The notes below the pieces were generated by a model, which saw only the letters and a list, made by a program, of their open reading frames with translations, was not told the DNA's origin and ran no database searches. From OFTM10 sp964344055 (GTDB lineage Bacteria; Actinomycetota; Acidimicrobiia; Acidimicrobiales; Aldehydirespiratoraceae), in the NCBI GenBank assembly GCA_964344055.1, contig CAYFLT010000008.1:1-64000 (forward strand): DNA of 64,000 bases. Direction: 5' to 3'. How positions within the stretch are numbered: the first letter of the stretch is position 1; every line of letters begins with the position of its first letter. The position numbers and the translations under genes are program-made. Positions 17,820 to 27,009 of this stretch are shown piece by piece.

Positions 17820-19172
17820 TCAGGGTTGACCCACTTCGTCGAAGCCACGGACGATGCGGTCCCAGAAGTCGGTCACCAGCCGCAACGACTCGAGATCAAT
17901 GCGTTCGTTGTTGCCGTGGAACCGGCTGCCGAAGTCGGCCATGTCGATGTGGGGGCTGAAGATGCCGGCGCCATACACCACAGANNNNNNNNNNCCATGG
18001 GGGCGGTACCAGCGGGCATCGGTCCCACCGACGATCAAGCCGGGATGCACTCTGGCCGTCGGATCGGCGGCGTGCACCGCCGATTCGATCACCGACCACA
18101 GCGGGGTCTCCTGCGGCGAACGGCTCGCCATCCGCTCGTTCAACATCTCGATCTCGACGTGTTCGGCCAGATCACCGATGGCCTCGGTCAACTCGTGGCG
18201 GACATAGTTGGCGTCTTGGCCTGGCAAGGTGCGGATGTCGATGTCGATGTGGACCGCGTCGGGGATCACATTGAGCTTCTGACCACCGTGGACGATGTTC
18301 GGCGAGATCGACATGTGCGAGCAGGCGTGAAGCATCTTTCCGCCCAGCTCACCCAGCGCCACCGCGGTGTCCCAGACCCGTTCCGGATCCATCAACGCCG
18401 CCCGCATCTCACCCTCCATCCCGAGGGCGTCGAGCAGTCCGACCCACAGGTCATCGAGCTGGGGAGCCGGTCGATGGGCGCCGAGACGGCGAAGGACTTC
18501 GGCGGCCTTGAGAAGTGCATTGTCCGCCCCCAGCGGCATCGAACCGTGGCCGGGCGTACCCCGAACGGTGAGACGAGCGCCACCTGCCCCCTTCTCTGCG
18601 ACATTGATGATCACCGACCGGCCGTTGCCGTGATTGAAGCCGAACCCTCCCATCTCGGTGAGGACGTAGTCGGCCATCACCGCGTCGTGTTCGTGCTCGA
18701 GCATCCACTCCGCGCCCCAATGGCCGCCGGCTTCCTCGTCGGCGACCGCGAAGTAGATGAGGTCCCCGCGGGGCGTATAGCCGGTGTTGGCGAGGTTCTT
18801 GACCGTCACCGCCATCGACGAGGTGAGGTTCAGCATGTCGATCGCGCCACGACCCCAGACTTCGCCGTCGATGATCTCGCCCCCGAACGGATCGTGGTCC
18901 CATCCGTCGGGGTTCACCGGCACGACGTCGGTGTGGCCCATGAGGCAGACCTTCGGCGCGTCGGGATCGAGGCCCTCGATTCGTGCGACGAGTGAGCCTC
19001 GCCCCGGGGCCGGCTCATAGCGCTGCACGTCGAGTCCGGGGCCTTCGAGGTATCCCTGGAGGAGATCGACCGACCGAAGTTCGTGGCCCGACTCCTTCGT
19101 ACCCTCGTTGACGCACTCGTTTCGGATCAGCTGCTGAAGCAGCTCGGTGGTCTCATCGACGAGTTCGGCCAT
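17820..19172 (-). CDS. M20 family metallopeptidase/deacylase
   Basis: About 450 residues. Motifs of the M20/ArgE/DapE fold are in order: LMGHTDVVPVNPDGW (metal His plus catalytic Asp), GRGAIDMLN (bridging Asp), VADEEAGGHWG (catalytic Glu), then a dimerisation domain with GTPGHGSMPLGADNAL, and HGNNERIDLES carrying the last metal His. It hydrolyses an N-acyl amino acid or dipeptide; the substrate is undetermined. A 10-N gap at 17985-17994 keeps frame on both sides. It converges with the DUF3179 gene 9 nt away. Confidence 0.88.
   Translation of the reverse strand: MAELVDETTELLQQLIRNECVNEGTKESGHELRSVDLLQGYLEGPGLDVQRYEPAPGRGSLVARIEGLDPDAPKVCLMGHTDVVPVNPDGWDHDPFGGEIIDGEVWGRGAIDMLNLTSSMAVTVKNLANTGYTPRGDLIYFAVADEEAGGHWGAEWMLEHEHDAVMADYVLTEMGGFGFNHGNGRSVIINVAEKGAGGARLTVRGTPGHGSMPLGADNALLKAAEVLRRLGAHRPAPQLDDLWVGLLDALGMEGEMRAALMDPERVWDTAVALGELGGKMLHACSHMSISPNIVHGGQKLNVIPDAVHIDIDIRTLPGQDANYVRHELTEAIGDLAEHVEIEMLNERMASRSPQETPLWSVIESAVHAADPTARVHPGLIVGGTDARWYRPHXXXXSVVYGAGIFSPHIDMADFGSRFHGNNERIDLESLRLVTDFWDRIVRGFDEVGQP
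17985..17994. other. Assembly gap (10 N)
   Basis: Ten N inside the M20 peptidase gene near its 3' end; the frame is consistent on both sides. Confidence 0.95.
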
Positions 19173-19351
19173 GGGCGGTCCCCTCTCCTGCCGATCGGTT
19201 CGGAAGCCGAAGTCTCTCCCACTCGGCCCCGACCACGCCAGACGGGACCTTCCGCCCTGGCTCGGCCGACGACCAGCCCCTACGGTTTCGGTGAGGCGTC
19301 GATTCGCGCCGGCGCAGTCGCCGCCGAGCCATCGACTTCGAGGAGGCTGAG

Positions 19352-19798
19352 ATGGCGACTCGACCAGGCGCCCGACTCATGGTCCATGGTCGGACCGTGG
19401 GCGACAAGGACCGTTGGGGAACGGTGAAGGAGATCCGCGACACCGGATTCCTGGTGGTGGAGTGGGACGACGGACACGAGTCCATGTTCCTGCCGGGAAG
19501 CGACGTCCGCATCATGAACGAGGAGGGCGAGCCAGATGAGGTTCACCTGAGTTGTCGCATCGAGGTGAAGCTGACCGAGACCGACGACGATTGCTCGGCC
19601 ACTGCGACACTCGCCACCCAGCGGGGGACGTTCACCGCCACCGGGCTCGCGCGGCGCAACCCGACCGACCCGCAGGTCCCGATGATCGGCGAAGAGCTGT
19701 CGATCGCGCGGGCGCTGCGTGAGCTGTCGGCACAGATCGAAGCGGCCGCCCAGGAGGCCATCGACCGTCACGAGGACAAGGAGATCCACCTCATCTGA
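19352..19798 (+). CDS. DUF1918-DUF1876 fusion protein
   Basis: 148 residues. The N-terminal ~55 residues are DUF1918 (DRWGTVKEIRDTGFLVVEWD DGHE, an SH3-like barrel). The rest is DUF1876 (CSATATLATQRGTFTATGLA ... NPTDPQVPMIGEELSIARAL), a dsRBD-like fold. Both are small actinobacterial domains often found as separate proteins and linked with stress; here they are joined. No enzymatic residues are evident. The gene is divergent from the peptidase with a ~180-bp upstream region. Confidence 0.85.
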   Translation: MATRPGARLMVHGRTVGDKDRWGTVKEIRDTGFLVVEWDDGHESMFLPGSDVRIMNEEGEPDEVHLSCRIEVKLTETDDDCSATATLATQRGTFTATGLARRNPTDPQVPMIGEELSIARALRELSAQIEAAAQEAIDRHEDKEIHLI

Positions 19799-19835
19799 CG
19801 GTTGAGAGGATTGCCTGTCGGTTCTCCCCCGGGGA

Positions 19836-19854
19836 GCCGGCCGGTCAGGCCGGC
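19836..19854. terminator. Hairpin between convergent genes
   Basis: GCCGGCC-GGTCA-GGCCGGC is a perfect 7-bp stem. Its loop contains the stop codon of the leftward lipoprotein gene, and it lies 38 nt after the stop of the DUF1918 gene. No T-run follows, so it is only a candidate bidirectional terminator. Confidence 0.35.
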
Positions 19855-20486
19855 GCGGTGATCGTCGTTTCGGGGTGGATGACCTCGAACCTCGATCGGA
19901 CCGTGACCGTGTCGGCCGTGTGAACGAGTTCGATGGCGCCGTTGTCGATTCTCACCTGCACTTCGACGGTGTCCTGGTCGAGGCCAAAGGCTGCGCCCGG
20001 GTAGACCATGGTGATCAGCTCACCGACGACCGTGCGGGACGCCGGGTCGAGGAGCGGGCCGAGCGGGTCGGTGTCGATGTCCTCTGGCTGGGCCGCGGAC
20101 CACTCGGCAGCGCCGGCCGGGCGAGTCCAGACGAGGCCTTCCACCGACACCACCTCGAGGGTGGTCTGTTCGGTGCTGACGGTGAACTCGGAGTCACCGG
20201 CGACATTGTCACCGACGACCTCGGTGACGACCTCACCGCTCAACTCCACCCGGGTGGTGAAGTGATATCCGTCGCGTAGCGCCTGGATGGTGGCGTCGAG
20301 TTCAGCGACGAGCTCGGAGTCCGAGTCGCCCGCATCGGTGGGCTGCGGGTTCTCGGACCCCGAGCTGACGCTGGTTGTGGTGGTGGAGATGGTGGGGTCG
20401 ACCGCCTCCGACGAATCGTCGGAACAGGCCGACCCGCTGAAGGTGATCGCCGCGAGGAGAGCGACCACCCGAACCGGTGACGACAT
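19845..20486 (-). CDS. Lipoprotein, LppX/LprG-like fold
   Basis: 213 residues from the ATG at 20486. A short signal peptide ends in a lipobox-like TFSGSACSDD, then comes a Ser/Thr linker. The remaining ~150 residues (DGYHFTTRVELSGEVVTEVV ... PLLDPASRTVVGELITMVYP ... TVEVQVRIDNGAIELVHTAD) resemble the half-barrel of mycobacterial LppX/LprAFG lipid carriers. It starts 4 nt after the acidic-tail secreted protein gene, so the two form an operon and may work together at the envelope. Confidence 0.65.
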   Translation of the reverse strand: MSSPVRVVALLAAITFSGSACSDDSSEAVDPTISTTTTSVSSGSENPQPTDAGDSDSELVAELDATIQALRDGYHFTTRVELSGEVVTEVVGDNVAGDSEFTVSTEQTTLEVVSVEGLVWTRPAGAAEWSAAQPEDIDTDPLGPLLDPASRTVVGELITMVYPGAAFGLDQDTVEVQVRIDNGAIELVHTADTVTVRSRFEVIHPETTITAPA

Positions 20487-20490
20487 CCGA

Positions 20491-21285
20491 TCAGTCGTGA
20501 TCCTCGTCTTCGTCGTCCTCGTCCTCTTCGTCGTCGTCATCATCATCGTCATCGTCGTCGTCATGATCCTCATCATGATCGTCGTCGTGATCCTCGTCCT
20601 CGTGTTCACCCTCGCCCCCTGGGCCACGGACCTCGATCTCGAGCTCCCACTCACCATGCTCGGACTCGGCGGAGATGAACACGTCACCCCAGATGGCATC
20701 GGACACGCCGTCCCAGTCCCCGTTGTAGAAGGCGACCTGCGCTCGGTACTCGCACTCGCCTTCCTCAACGTGTTCGGTGTAGCTGACTCCACCGAACTTG
20801 ACCGAGCCGTTCGGGGCAAGGGGATCGTCAAGGAGTGCGGGTGGTTCATGCACGACGATCGAGGGACATCCGGTGACTTCATCGACCATCACGTCGTAGG
20901 TGATCGTTACGCCGCCATACCCCGGAATCGGGTTGCCGGTCCACACTCGGCTGCCGGCGATGGCGTCAGGGTGATAACCCTCGATCTCGGTGATCGATCC
21001 ATCGGGACCGATCTCGATCTCGAGCATCTCGCCAGCCGGTCCGGTGATGTCGAGTTCGACGCCGCCGTCCTCTTCGAGCTCGTCATCTGACGTCCAACCG
21101 TCGGGTGCGGTGACCGAAGCGCCGGTGAACGCACCCGTGTCGTCGACGTCGATGGTGATGACGAGGGATGTTCCGAAAACCGGCACCGTGATGGGTTCGG
21201 GTGGTGCCGCCTCCTGGGCGACGGCCGGGCTGGCCGTGAGGACGAGGGCCAGTGCTGCGAGAGCGGCGAGGACACGGGAGAGCAT
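20491..21285 (-). CDS. Secreted protein with Asp/Glu/His-rich C-terminal tail
   Basis: 264 residues. The signal peptide MLSRVLAALAALALVLTASP ends AVA. A beta-rich body of ~190 residues has two possible disulphide cysteines (GCPSIV, GECEY). The last ~45 residues are almost only D, E and H, including a run of 11 D. The coding repeat is GAY/GAT microsatellite-like. Such tails bind cations or give solubility; the family is not recognised. It leads a two-gene operon with the LppX-like lipoprotein (4-nt gap). Confidence 0.7.
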   Translation of the reverse strand: MLSRVLAALAALALVLTASPAVAQEAAPPEPITVPVFGTSLVITIDVDDTGAFTGASVTAPDGWTSDDELEEDGGVELDITGPAGEMLEIEIGPDGSITEIEGYHPDAIAGSRVWTGNPIPGYGGVTITYDVMVDEVTGCPSIVVHEPPALLDDPLAPNGSVKFGGVSYTEHVEEGECEYRAQVAFYNGDWDGVSDAIWGDVFISAESEHGEWELEIEVRGPGGEGEHEDEDHDDDHDEDHDDDDDDDDDDDEEDEDDEDEDHD

Positions 21286-21518
21286 TGCGACTCCTGGATC
21301 GGTGAGAAGTGGGGAGGGGTGGGATCGTGGGGACCATTCGCCCGTTTGGGCCCCACGTACCCACTACACGACGCAGAGCCACCGACTGGTTTGGTCACTC
21401 GGAGTGGTTGGATCGCGCGGTTCGTGAAGTAGGTCGTTCGCCCCACCCGAGCAGGACAGGGTCGGTACCAGGCACTAAATCTGTCGTAGTCGGGCGGTGC
21501 GTTGGATAGAACGAGTGG
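21286..21518. other. Intergenic region between divergent genes
   Basis: 233 bp with no supported gene. It must carry the promoter of the secreted-protein operon (leftward) and of the small cupin (rightward). I see no clear -10/-35 pair or dyad. Confidence 0.5.
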
Positions 21519-21800
21519 GTGCTGGCCGATCTGTCTCTTCCGGAGGGTTCGTCGTTCATCCGGGCGACACCGGAGTTCACCGACGAGACCGTGCCGGCGG
21601 CCCTGCTGAACGCCCACCGGGTCGCCCACGACACCTGGGGGCTCCTGCGCGTCCATCGGGGTGCGGTCACCTACGTCCTCGAGCACGCCGACGAGTCCCG
21701 GCTGATCCATGCGGGCGAGACGCAGGTGATCGAGCCCGACACTCCCCACCGCGTGGTGGTCGGCGAGGGCGCCGCATTCGTCGTGGAGTTCCATCGCTGA
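21519..21800 (+). CDS. DUF1971/TehB-like small cupin
   Basis: 93 residues from a GTG at 21519. FIRATPEFTDETVPAALLNA then HDTWGLLRVHRGAVTYVLE and VIEPDTPHRVVVGEG trace a single cupin barrel, matching the DUF1971 family (YeaR and the N-terminal part of TehB). The histidines in HRVAHDTWG and PDTPHRV are the likely metal ligands. Function is not established. A lipoprotein gene follows on the same strand after 51 nt. Confidence 0.7.
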   Translation: MLADLSLPEGSSFIRATPEFTDETVPAALLNAHRVAHDTWGLLRVHRGAVTYVLEHADESRLIHAGETQVIEPDTPHRVVVGEGAAFVVEFHR

Positions 21801-21851
21801 TCGACGGTTTGCTCAAGGGCGGACCCCGAACCGGCCGAAGTTCCAGCCGGG

Positions 21852-22613
21852 ATGCGTGTCTGGTGGTCGACCCTGTGGCTGGTGGTGTGCAGCGCCCTCG
21901 GGGCAGCCGCGTGCAGCACCGGCGCCTCGAATGCCCAGTACGGCATCGAGCGGCGCGTCGACACCCCCGCAGTACGCGATCCGATGACCGCGTTCGAGTG
22001 GGACCTTCGTGGCACATGGGAGGTCGACCACCCGGGAGACGGTCGGCCCGGCCTGCTCAGCCAGCAGGGTGCTGCGTGCCACCTCGGTGACCTGCATCTG
22101 CTCCGTTGCTCCGACCGGGCGGGCGCCGAAGCCGCCGGTTGGTGGCTGGCCGACGTCGATCCGAACGATCCCGATCACGGGTGGATCACCTACGTACTCC
22201 TGGACCGCGGTCTGGCCGGCTCGATCGAGATCGAACGGAACGGGGACAGGATCACCATCGCCGACCGTCCGACGACCGCCTGGATCCGCACCGAGACGCC
22301 GGATCGCCACAAGCGACCCACCGAGCTCACCCTCAACTGGTTCGAGCAGCTCGTGACCGGTTCGTGGCAAGCCGTCGAACCGGACTCGGTTCTCGGCTCG
22401 GCCTGCACCCTCGGCCTGGACCGTTCCCTGCTCTGCGGCGAACGGTCGGGCAGCTGGTCGGCCCGTCGCGGCATCAACGCCGGCGGCAGCGCCTCCATCC
22501 AGCCCCAACTCACCGTGGAGATTGACGGGATGGGTTGGACCCGGAGCGTCATTCTCGACGCGGCAGGCCTGCACGTGGGAGCCGACGAGACGCTGTGGCG
22601 CCCGGCGCCCTGA
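21852..22613 (+). CDS. Hypothetical lipoprotein
   Basis: 253 residues. The signal WWSTLWLVVCSALGAAACST has a clear lipobox (LGAAAC). The body is Trp- and charge-rich, with no recognisable domain. Two sections look related (LRGTWEVDHPGDGRPGLLSQ / TGSWQAVEPDSVLGSACTLG, each ending in a Cys-bearing strand). This suggests a duplicated beta domain with disulphides. The function is unknown. Confidence 0.6.
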   Translation: MRVWWSTLWLVVCSALGAAACSTGASNAQYGIERRVDTPAVRDPMTAFEWDLRGTWEVDHPGDGRPGLLSQQGAACHLGDLHLLRCSDRAGAEAAGWWLADVDPNDPDHGWITYVLLDRGLAGSIEIERNGDRITIADRPTTAWIRTETPDRHKRPTELTLNWFEQLVTGSWQAVEPDSVLGSACTLGLDRSLLCGERSGSWSARRGINAGGSASIQPQLTVEIDGMGWTRSVILDAAGLHVGADETLWRPAP

Positions 22614-22701
22614 TGAGGTCGCCGAGCCTCCCGCGACACACACGAGCGGACCTCGCCCTAGCCTGCTGGTTGCGGGCGGCGTACCCGTCGAGGTGTCATC
22701 G

Positions 22702-23898
22702 ATGATTCGCCGCACTGGACCAAAGCGCCTCATCGCCATTCTGGTGATGGCGGTCCTCGCCGCGCTCCCGTCGACTCCCGCGGCTGCGACCTCCGGATTC
22801 GGCGACGTGGAAGCCGAGCTGTACTACAGCGACGCCGTCCAGTGGATGGTGAACGAAGGCATCACCACGGGGACCACACCGACCTGCTTCTCTCCTGACC
22901 AACCGGTCACCCGCGGCCAGGCGGCCGCCTTCTTCCACCGCATGGAAGGAGAGCCGGTGACCACCACGGACCACCAGTTCGTCGACGTCGTGGAAGCGTG
23001 GCAGCAGGACCCGGTCTCGTGGATGGTCGAGACAGGCATCACCACCGGCACCACGCCAACCACGTACTCCCCCGACGACACGCTCACCCGCGGCCAGTTC
23101 GCGGCCCTTCTCCACCGGCTCGAGGGCGAACCCGCAGCCGACGATCATCCGTTCGTCGACATCGTCGAGGAGTGGCAGCAGGCCCCCGTCGCCTGGCTGG
23201 CCGAGCAGACCATCACCACCGGCACGTCGCCCGACACGTTCTCCCCGGATGGTGTCGTCACCCGCGCCCAGTTGGCCGCATTCCTCTACCGCTACCGAAA
23301 CAGCCCTCCGGTCACGGCCGATCCGTCGTCACCGCTCTGTGAACTCACCCGCACCCCACGCGTCGTCACCGAGACGGGATTCGGCGTCATGGCGACGACG
23401 GGCACCGTCACCCTCACCCATCCGGCCGAACGGATCGAGGTCATCGGCTGGCACGAGAGCAACCACGACGGCGCCCAGCAACTCGAGCCCTCCGCCGAGG
23501 CTGCCACCAACGTCGTGATGGAGACCCGTCACCGCGGCAACGGCAGCCACACATCTGCCGACATCGTCGTCGACCCAGTGGCGGAGATCCGGGCCCCGGT
23601 CACCGGCACCGTCATCCGTGCGGGCGGCTACGTCCTCTACTGCAACATCCGCGACGAGTTCGTGGTCATCGAACCCGACGATCAACCAGGCTGGGAGGTC
23701 AAGATGTTCCACATCGACGGGCTCCAGGTGTCCACCGGCGACCGGGTCGAAGCCGGCGTGACCGTACTCGCCGGCCGGGCCACCCAGCTTCCGTTCACCT
23801 CCCAGGTGGATGGCCATTCGGCCGAGCCGTCGTGGCCCCACGTGCACGTCGAGGTCGTGGATCCGTCCATTCCCGACCGACCTGGGCGAGGCTGCTGA
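22702..23898 (+). CDS. Secreted protein with three SLH domains and an M23-like domain
   Basis: 398 residues. A signal peptide (to ~AAAA at 31) is followed by three SLH repeats of ~55-60 residues, each with GITTGTTP-type and PVTRGQAAAFFHRM-type motifs (~33-205). From ~220 comes a beta-rich region with VAEIRAPVTGTVIRAGGYVL and a final SWPHVHVEVVDP, the HxH end of LytM/M23 folds. The upstream H-x3-D metal pair is not evident, so it may bind but not cut peptidoglycan. SLH domains anchor to cell-wall polymers. The ATG at 22702 gives a proper signal. Confidence 0.75.
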   Translation: MIRRTGPKRLIAILVMAVLAALPSTPAAATSGFGDVEAELYYSDAVQWMVNEGITTGTTPTCFSPDQPVTRGQAAAFFHRMEGEPVTTTDHQFVDVVEAWQQDPVSWMVETGITTGTTPTTYSPDDTLTRGQFAALLHRLEGEPAADDHPFVDIVEEWQQAPVAWLAEQTITTGTSPDTFSPDGVVTRAQLAAFLYRYRNSPPVTADPSSPLCELTRTPRVVTETGFGVMATTGTVTLTHPAERIEVIGWHESNHDGAQQLEPSAEAATNVVMETRHRGNGSHTSADIVVDPVAEIRAPVTGTVIRAGGYVLYCNIRDEFVVIEPDDQPGWEVKMFHIDGLQVSTGDRVEAGVTVLAGRATQLPFTSQVDGHSAEPSWPHVHVEVVDPSIPDRPGRGC

Positions 23899-23901
23899 AC
23901 A

Positions 23902-25060
23902 GTGTCCGGATTCGACGCGATCACCCTCGAACACCTGGAGGCCGATCCGCACTTCCATCTGCGCGCCCTCCGGGAATACGGACCCGTGACCAGGCTCCCG
24001 GCGATCCAGGGCTGGATGGTGACCGGCAGGACCGAAGCGGTGGCGATCATGCGAGACGACGCCACGTTCACCGTCGACGACCCGCGCTTCACGACGGCCC
24101 AGATCCTCGGGCCGAGCATGCTGTCGACCGACGGCGAGGAACACTCCCGCCATCGTTCACCCTTCGTCGAGCCCTATTCGGCCTCCGCCGCGGCCGGCAT
24201 CGCGACGTGGATCGAAGACGAGGCGGCCCGGCTGGTCCAGGCGATCCGGCCGGACGGCTGCGCGGATCTCCGAGAGGCCGTTGCGGCCCCGCTCGCCCTG
24301 CACACGATCATCCGCAGCCTCGGCCTCACCGAGACCACGGTCACCGAGCTCCGAAGCTGGTACGACGACATCGTGGCGGCGGTGCAGGCCCTCGGGGCCG
24401 GCGAGACCGACACCGGTGCAGGTGCAGGGGCGTTCAAGGCACTGAGCCACGCCGTCCATGGCCGAATCGACGCCGGCGGAGACGGTCTCCTCGCGGGAGT
24501 GGCCGGTGGTTCGCTCACCGACGACGAAGTGGCAGCCAATGCGGCGGTGGTGATGTTCGGGGCGATCGAGACCGCCGAAGGCGCGACCTCCAGTGCCCTC
24601 CTCCACCTCCTCGGTCATCCCGGCCAGCTGGACGAAGTCCGTGCCGATCGGAGCCTGCTNNNNNNNNNNGAACGCGATCGAGGAGTCGTTCCGGCTCGAG
24701 CCGGCCGCCGCGGTGGTCGACCGCTATGCCACGCGGGACATCGTCATCGGCGGCGTTCTCATCGAAGCCGGTGACTATGTGAGCGTGTCGCTGGCCGGCG
24801 CCAACCGCGACCCGGCCGTGTTTCCGAAGCCCGACCAGTACGACATCCACCGGACCAACGCTCGCCAACACACCACCTTCGCCTACGGCCCGCACGCCTG
24901 TCTCGGAATCCATCTGGCCCGCCTCGAGGCGGAGGCCGCGGTCAGGGCCGTGCTCGATCAGCTCCCCGGCATCGAACTGGACGCTGAGGCCACGATCGGG
25001 CCCCGAGGTCTCGTTTTCCGCAAGCCCGTTGCCGTCGTCGCTCGATGGGATGCAGGGTGA
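23902..25060 (+). CDS. Cytochrome P450, interrupted by gap
   Basis: About 385 residues from a GTG at 23902. The I-helix VVMFGAIETAEGATSSALLH, ESFR (ExxR), DRYATRD and the heme loop TTFAYGPHACLGIHLARLEA are all present, so it should be functional. The ten N at 24660-24669 put the second half in another frame; the join is by homology logic. Bacterial soluble class; no ferredoxin or reductase gene is adjacent. The substrate is unknown. It starts 3 nt after the SLH gene stop. Confidence 0.88.
24660..24669. other. Assembly gap (10 N)
   Basis: Ten N in the P450 gene between the I-helix and the ExxR motif; frame is not kept across it. Confidence 0.95.
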
Positions 25061-25064
25061 GAGG

Positions 25065-25859
25065 GTGACGCTCGCCTCGCTCCCCATGTACGACTGGCCG
25101 GAGGTGAGAGCGTCGGTCGACGCCCTCTGGCGGTCGATCGAGCTGGCCTGCGCCGAGCGGGTGATCGACGTGCCGGCCGATCTCACCCGAGTCGACGACC
25201 CGGAGACGGTCTGGCGGGATCCGGCCTGCGTCGTCAGCCAGACTTGCGGGTTACCGCTGGTCCTGCGATTGAGCGACGTGGTCGAAGTGCTGGGCACATT
25301 CGTGTTCGACCTGCCCGACACCGAGCCCGGGGACTATCACTCCGTCGTGATCGTGCCGACCGGGTCGGAGGCGGTTGTGCTGGAAGATCTTCGCGGCGCC
25401 ACGGTGGCCTTCAACGGGGCTGATTCGCAGTCCGGCTGTGCCGCGCTGCTGCACGTGCTCGCCCCGCTCGCGGTCGACGGCGGATTCTTCGGTGCGACCG
25501 TCGAGACCGGAACCCACCGGGGTTCGATCGTCGCGGTGGCCGAGGGTCGGGCCGACGTGGCCGCGATCGACGCGGTCTCGTGGGAGCTGGCGGTCGACCA
25601 TGAACCTGCCGCCGCTGAGGTGCGGGTCCTGGCCCGCACACCGCCGGTGCCGGGTCTGCCGTTGATCACCGCGATCGCCAACGCCGACCGGCGTCACGAC
25701 TTGGTCGACGCGATCGCGGCCGGCGTAGGGGACCTCGAACCGGAACACCGGGCGACGCTGCACCTCGAGGGCTTTCGGCCCCGCACCCTCGACGACTATT
25801 CCGTCATCGACGACCGTCTCCGTCAGGCCAGGGCCGACGGTTACGGCGAGCTCGGCTGA
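25065..25859 (+). CDS. PhnD/SsuA-like periplasmic-binding fold without signal peptide
   Basis: 264 residues from the GTG at 25065 (an ATG at 25050 is possible), 4 nt after the P450 stop. ASLPMYDWPEVRASVDALWR, PACVVSQTCGLPLV, DLRGATVAFNGADSQSGCAA and GRADVAAIDAVSWEL are the pattern of the PhnD-like phosphate/phosphonate-binding family. There is no signal peptide or lipobox and no permease nearby. It may be a cytoplasmic ligand-binding or enzymatic derivative rather than a transport protein. Confidence 0.7.
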   Translation: MTLASLPMYDWPEVRASVDALWRSIELACAERVIDVPADLTRVDDPETVWRDPACVVSQTCGLPLVLRLSDVVEVLGTFVFDLPDTEPGDYHSVVIVPTGSEAVVLEDLRGATVAFNGADSQSGCAALLHVLAPLAVDGGFFGATVETGTHRGSIVAVAEGRADVAAIDAVSWELAVDHEPAAAEVRVLARTPPVPGLPLITAIANADRRHDLVDAIAAGVGDLEPEHRATLHLEGFRPRTLDDYSVIDDRLRQARADGYGELG

Positions 25860-25886
25860 TCCCACCTCACTCGAGTGAAGTCAACA

Positions 25887-25911
25887 GATTGTCGACAATC
25901 TTGTTGACATT
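25887..25911. promoter_or_regulatory. GntR operator (tandem dyads) before ligU
   Basis: Perfect palindrome GATTGTCGACAATC (25887-25900), followed by a weaker second dyad (TTGTTGAC) whose centre is 12 bp away. The ligU start is at 25927, so the site overlaps its promoter or leader. It is one of five such sites in the window; see the GntR regulator at 31126. Confidence 0.75.
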
Positions 25912-25926
25912 TGGCAGACTGCGGGA

Positions 25927-27009
25927 ATGAGCGTGCGTTGCATGATCATGCGCGGTGGCACCTCGAAGGGCGCCTACTTCGTGGCCGACGAGCTTCCGAC
26001 CGACCCGTCGGCTCGCGACGACCTGCTCCTCCGGATCATGGGGACGCCCGATCCCCGCCAGGTGGACGGCATGGGTGGGGCCCACCCCCTCACCAGCAAG
26101 GTGGCGATCGTGGGGCCGAGCGCCGATCCGGCTGCCGACGTCGACTACCTCTTCCTCCAGCTCGGGGTCGACGAGCCCGTCGTGAGCGACCGCCAGAACT
26201 GCGGCAATCTCCTGGCCGGCGTCGGACCGTTCGCGCTGGAGCGGGGCCTGGTCGCGGGGAGCCGCAACGATGCGGCGGTTCGGATCCGCATGCTGAACAC
26301 CGACTCGATCGCGACGGCCACGTTCACGGTCCGAGCCGGCCGGCCGCTCTACGACGGCGACACCGCGATCTCCGGTGTGCCCGGGACCGCAGCGCCGATC
26401 CAGCTCGATTTCGAGGACGTTGCCGGAGGCTCCTGCGGCGCGTTGCTCCCCACCGGCAACCCGGTCGACGAGGTCGTCGGTGTCGAGTGCACGCTGATCG
26501 ACAACGGCATGCCCGTCGTGGTGATGCGCGCCTACGCGGTCGGCATCACCGGGTACGAGGACTGCGACACCCTCGAGGGAAACGACGATCTGCGTTCACT
26601 GCTCGAGAAGGTCCGGATCGAGGCGGGTCGGCGGATGAACCTCGGCGACGTCACCGACACGACCGTGCCAAAGCTCACGATGGTCGCCCCACCGCTCGAG
26701 GGCGGCAGCCTCTGCACCCGCACGTTCATTCCCCATCGCTGCCACGACGCGATCGGGGTGCTCGGTGCCGTCTCGGTGGCGACGGCAGCCCTCCTGCCCG
26801 AGACGCCCGCGGCCGGGGTCATGCACGGGGGCGACGGCGGCCTCGTCACACTCGAACACCCGACGGGCACCTTCGACGCCTCGATCACCGTGCGCGTCGT
26901 CGACGGCCAGTCCGTCGTCGACCGTGCGGGCATCATCCGGACCGCCCGCAAGCTGATGGACGGCGCCGTCTTCCCCAGGAGTACTGACCCGATGAGAGCC
27001 ACGCCATGA
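25927..27009 (+). CDS. ligU: 4-oxalomesaconate isomerase/tautomerase (PrpF family)
   Basis: 360 residues. VRCMIMRGGTSKGAYFVADE, DGMGGAHPLTSKVAIV and SDRQNCGNLLAGVGPFALE match PrpF/LigU/GalD proteins, a diaminopimelate-epimerase-like fold. LigU moves a double bond of 4-oxalomesaconate; GalD tautomerises it between PDC lactone opening and LigJ hydration. Choice of pathway rests on context: ligI overlaps it by 4 nt and ligC, ligJ and ligK are close by. PrpF itself (2-methylaconitate isomerase) is excluded only by context. The ATG at 25927 follows the GntR operator. Confidence 0.82.
   Translation: MSVRCMIMRGGTSKGAYFVADELPTDPSARDDLLLRIMGTPDPRQVDGMGGAHPLTSKVAIVGPSADPAADVDYLFLQLGVDEPVVSDRQNCGNLLAGVGPFALERGLVAGSRNDAAVRIRMLNTDSIATATFTVRAGRPLYDGDTAISGVPGTAAPIQLDFEDVAGGSCGALLPTGNPVDEVVGVECTLIDNGMPVVVMRAYAVGITGYEDCDTLEGNDDLRSLLEKVRIEAGRRMNLGDVTDTTVPKLTMVAPPLEGGSLCTRTFIPHRCHDAIGVLGAVSVATAALLPETPAAGVMHGGDGGLVTLEHPTGTFDASITVRVVDGQSVVDRAGIIRTARKLMDGAVFPRSTDPMRATP

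Noticed and set aside
20287..21090. Hydrophobic plus-strand frame with long V/I/L runs
   Set aside because: It is the complement of the Asp-rich tail codons (GAC/GAT become GTC/ATC), not a membrane protein.
25904..25909. TTGACA as a -35 box for ligU
   Set aside because: It is only 18 nt before the start codon, leaving no room for a -10; it is part of the second GntR dyad.
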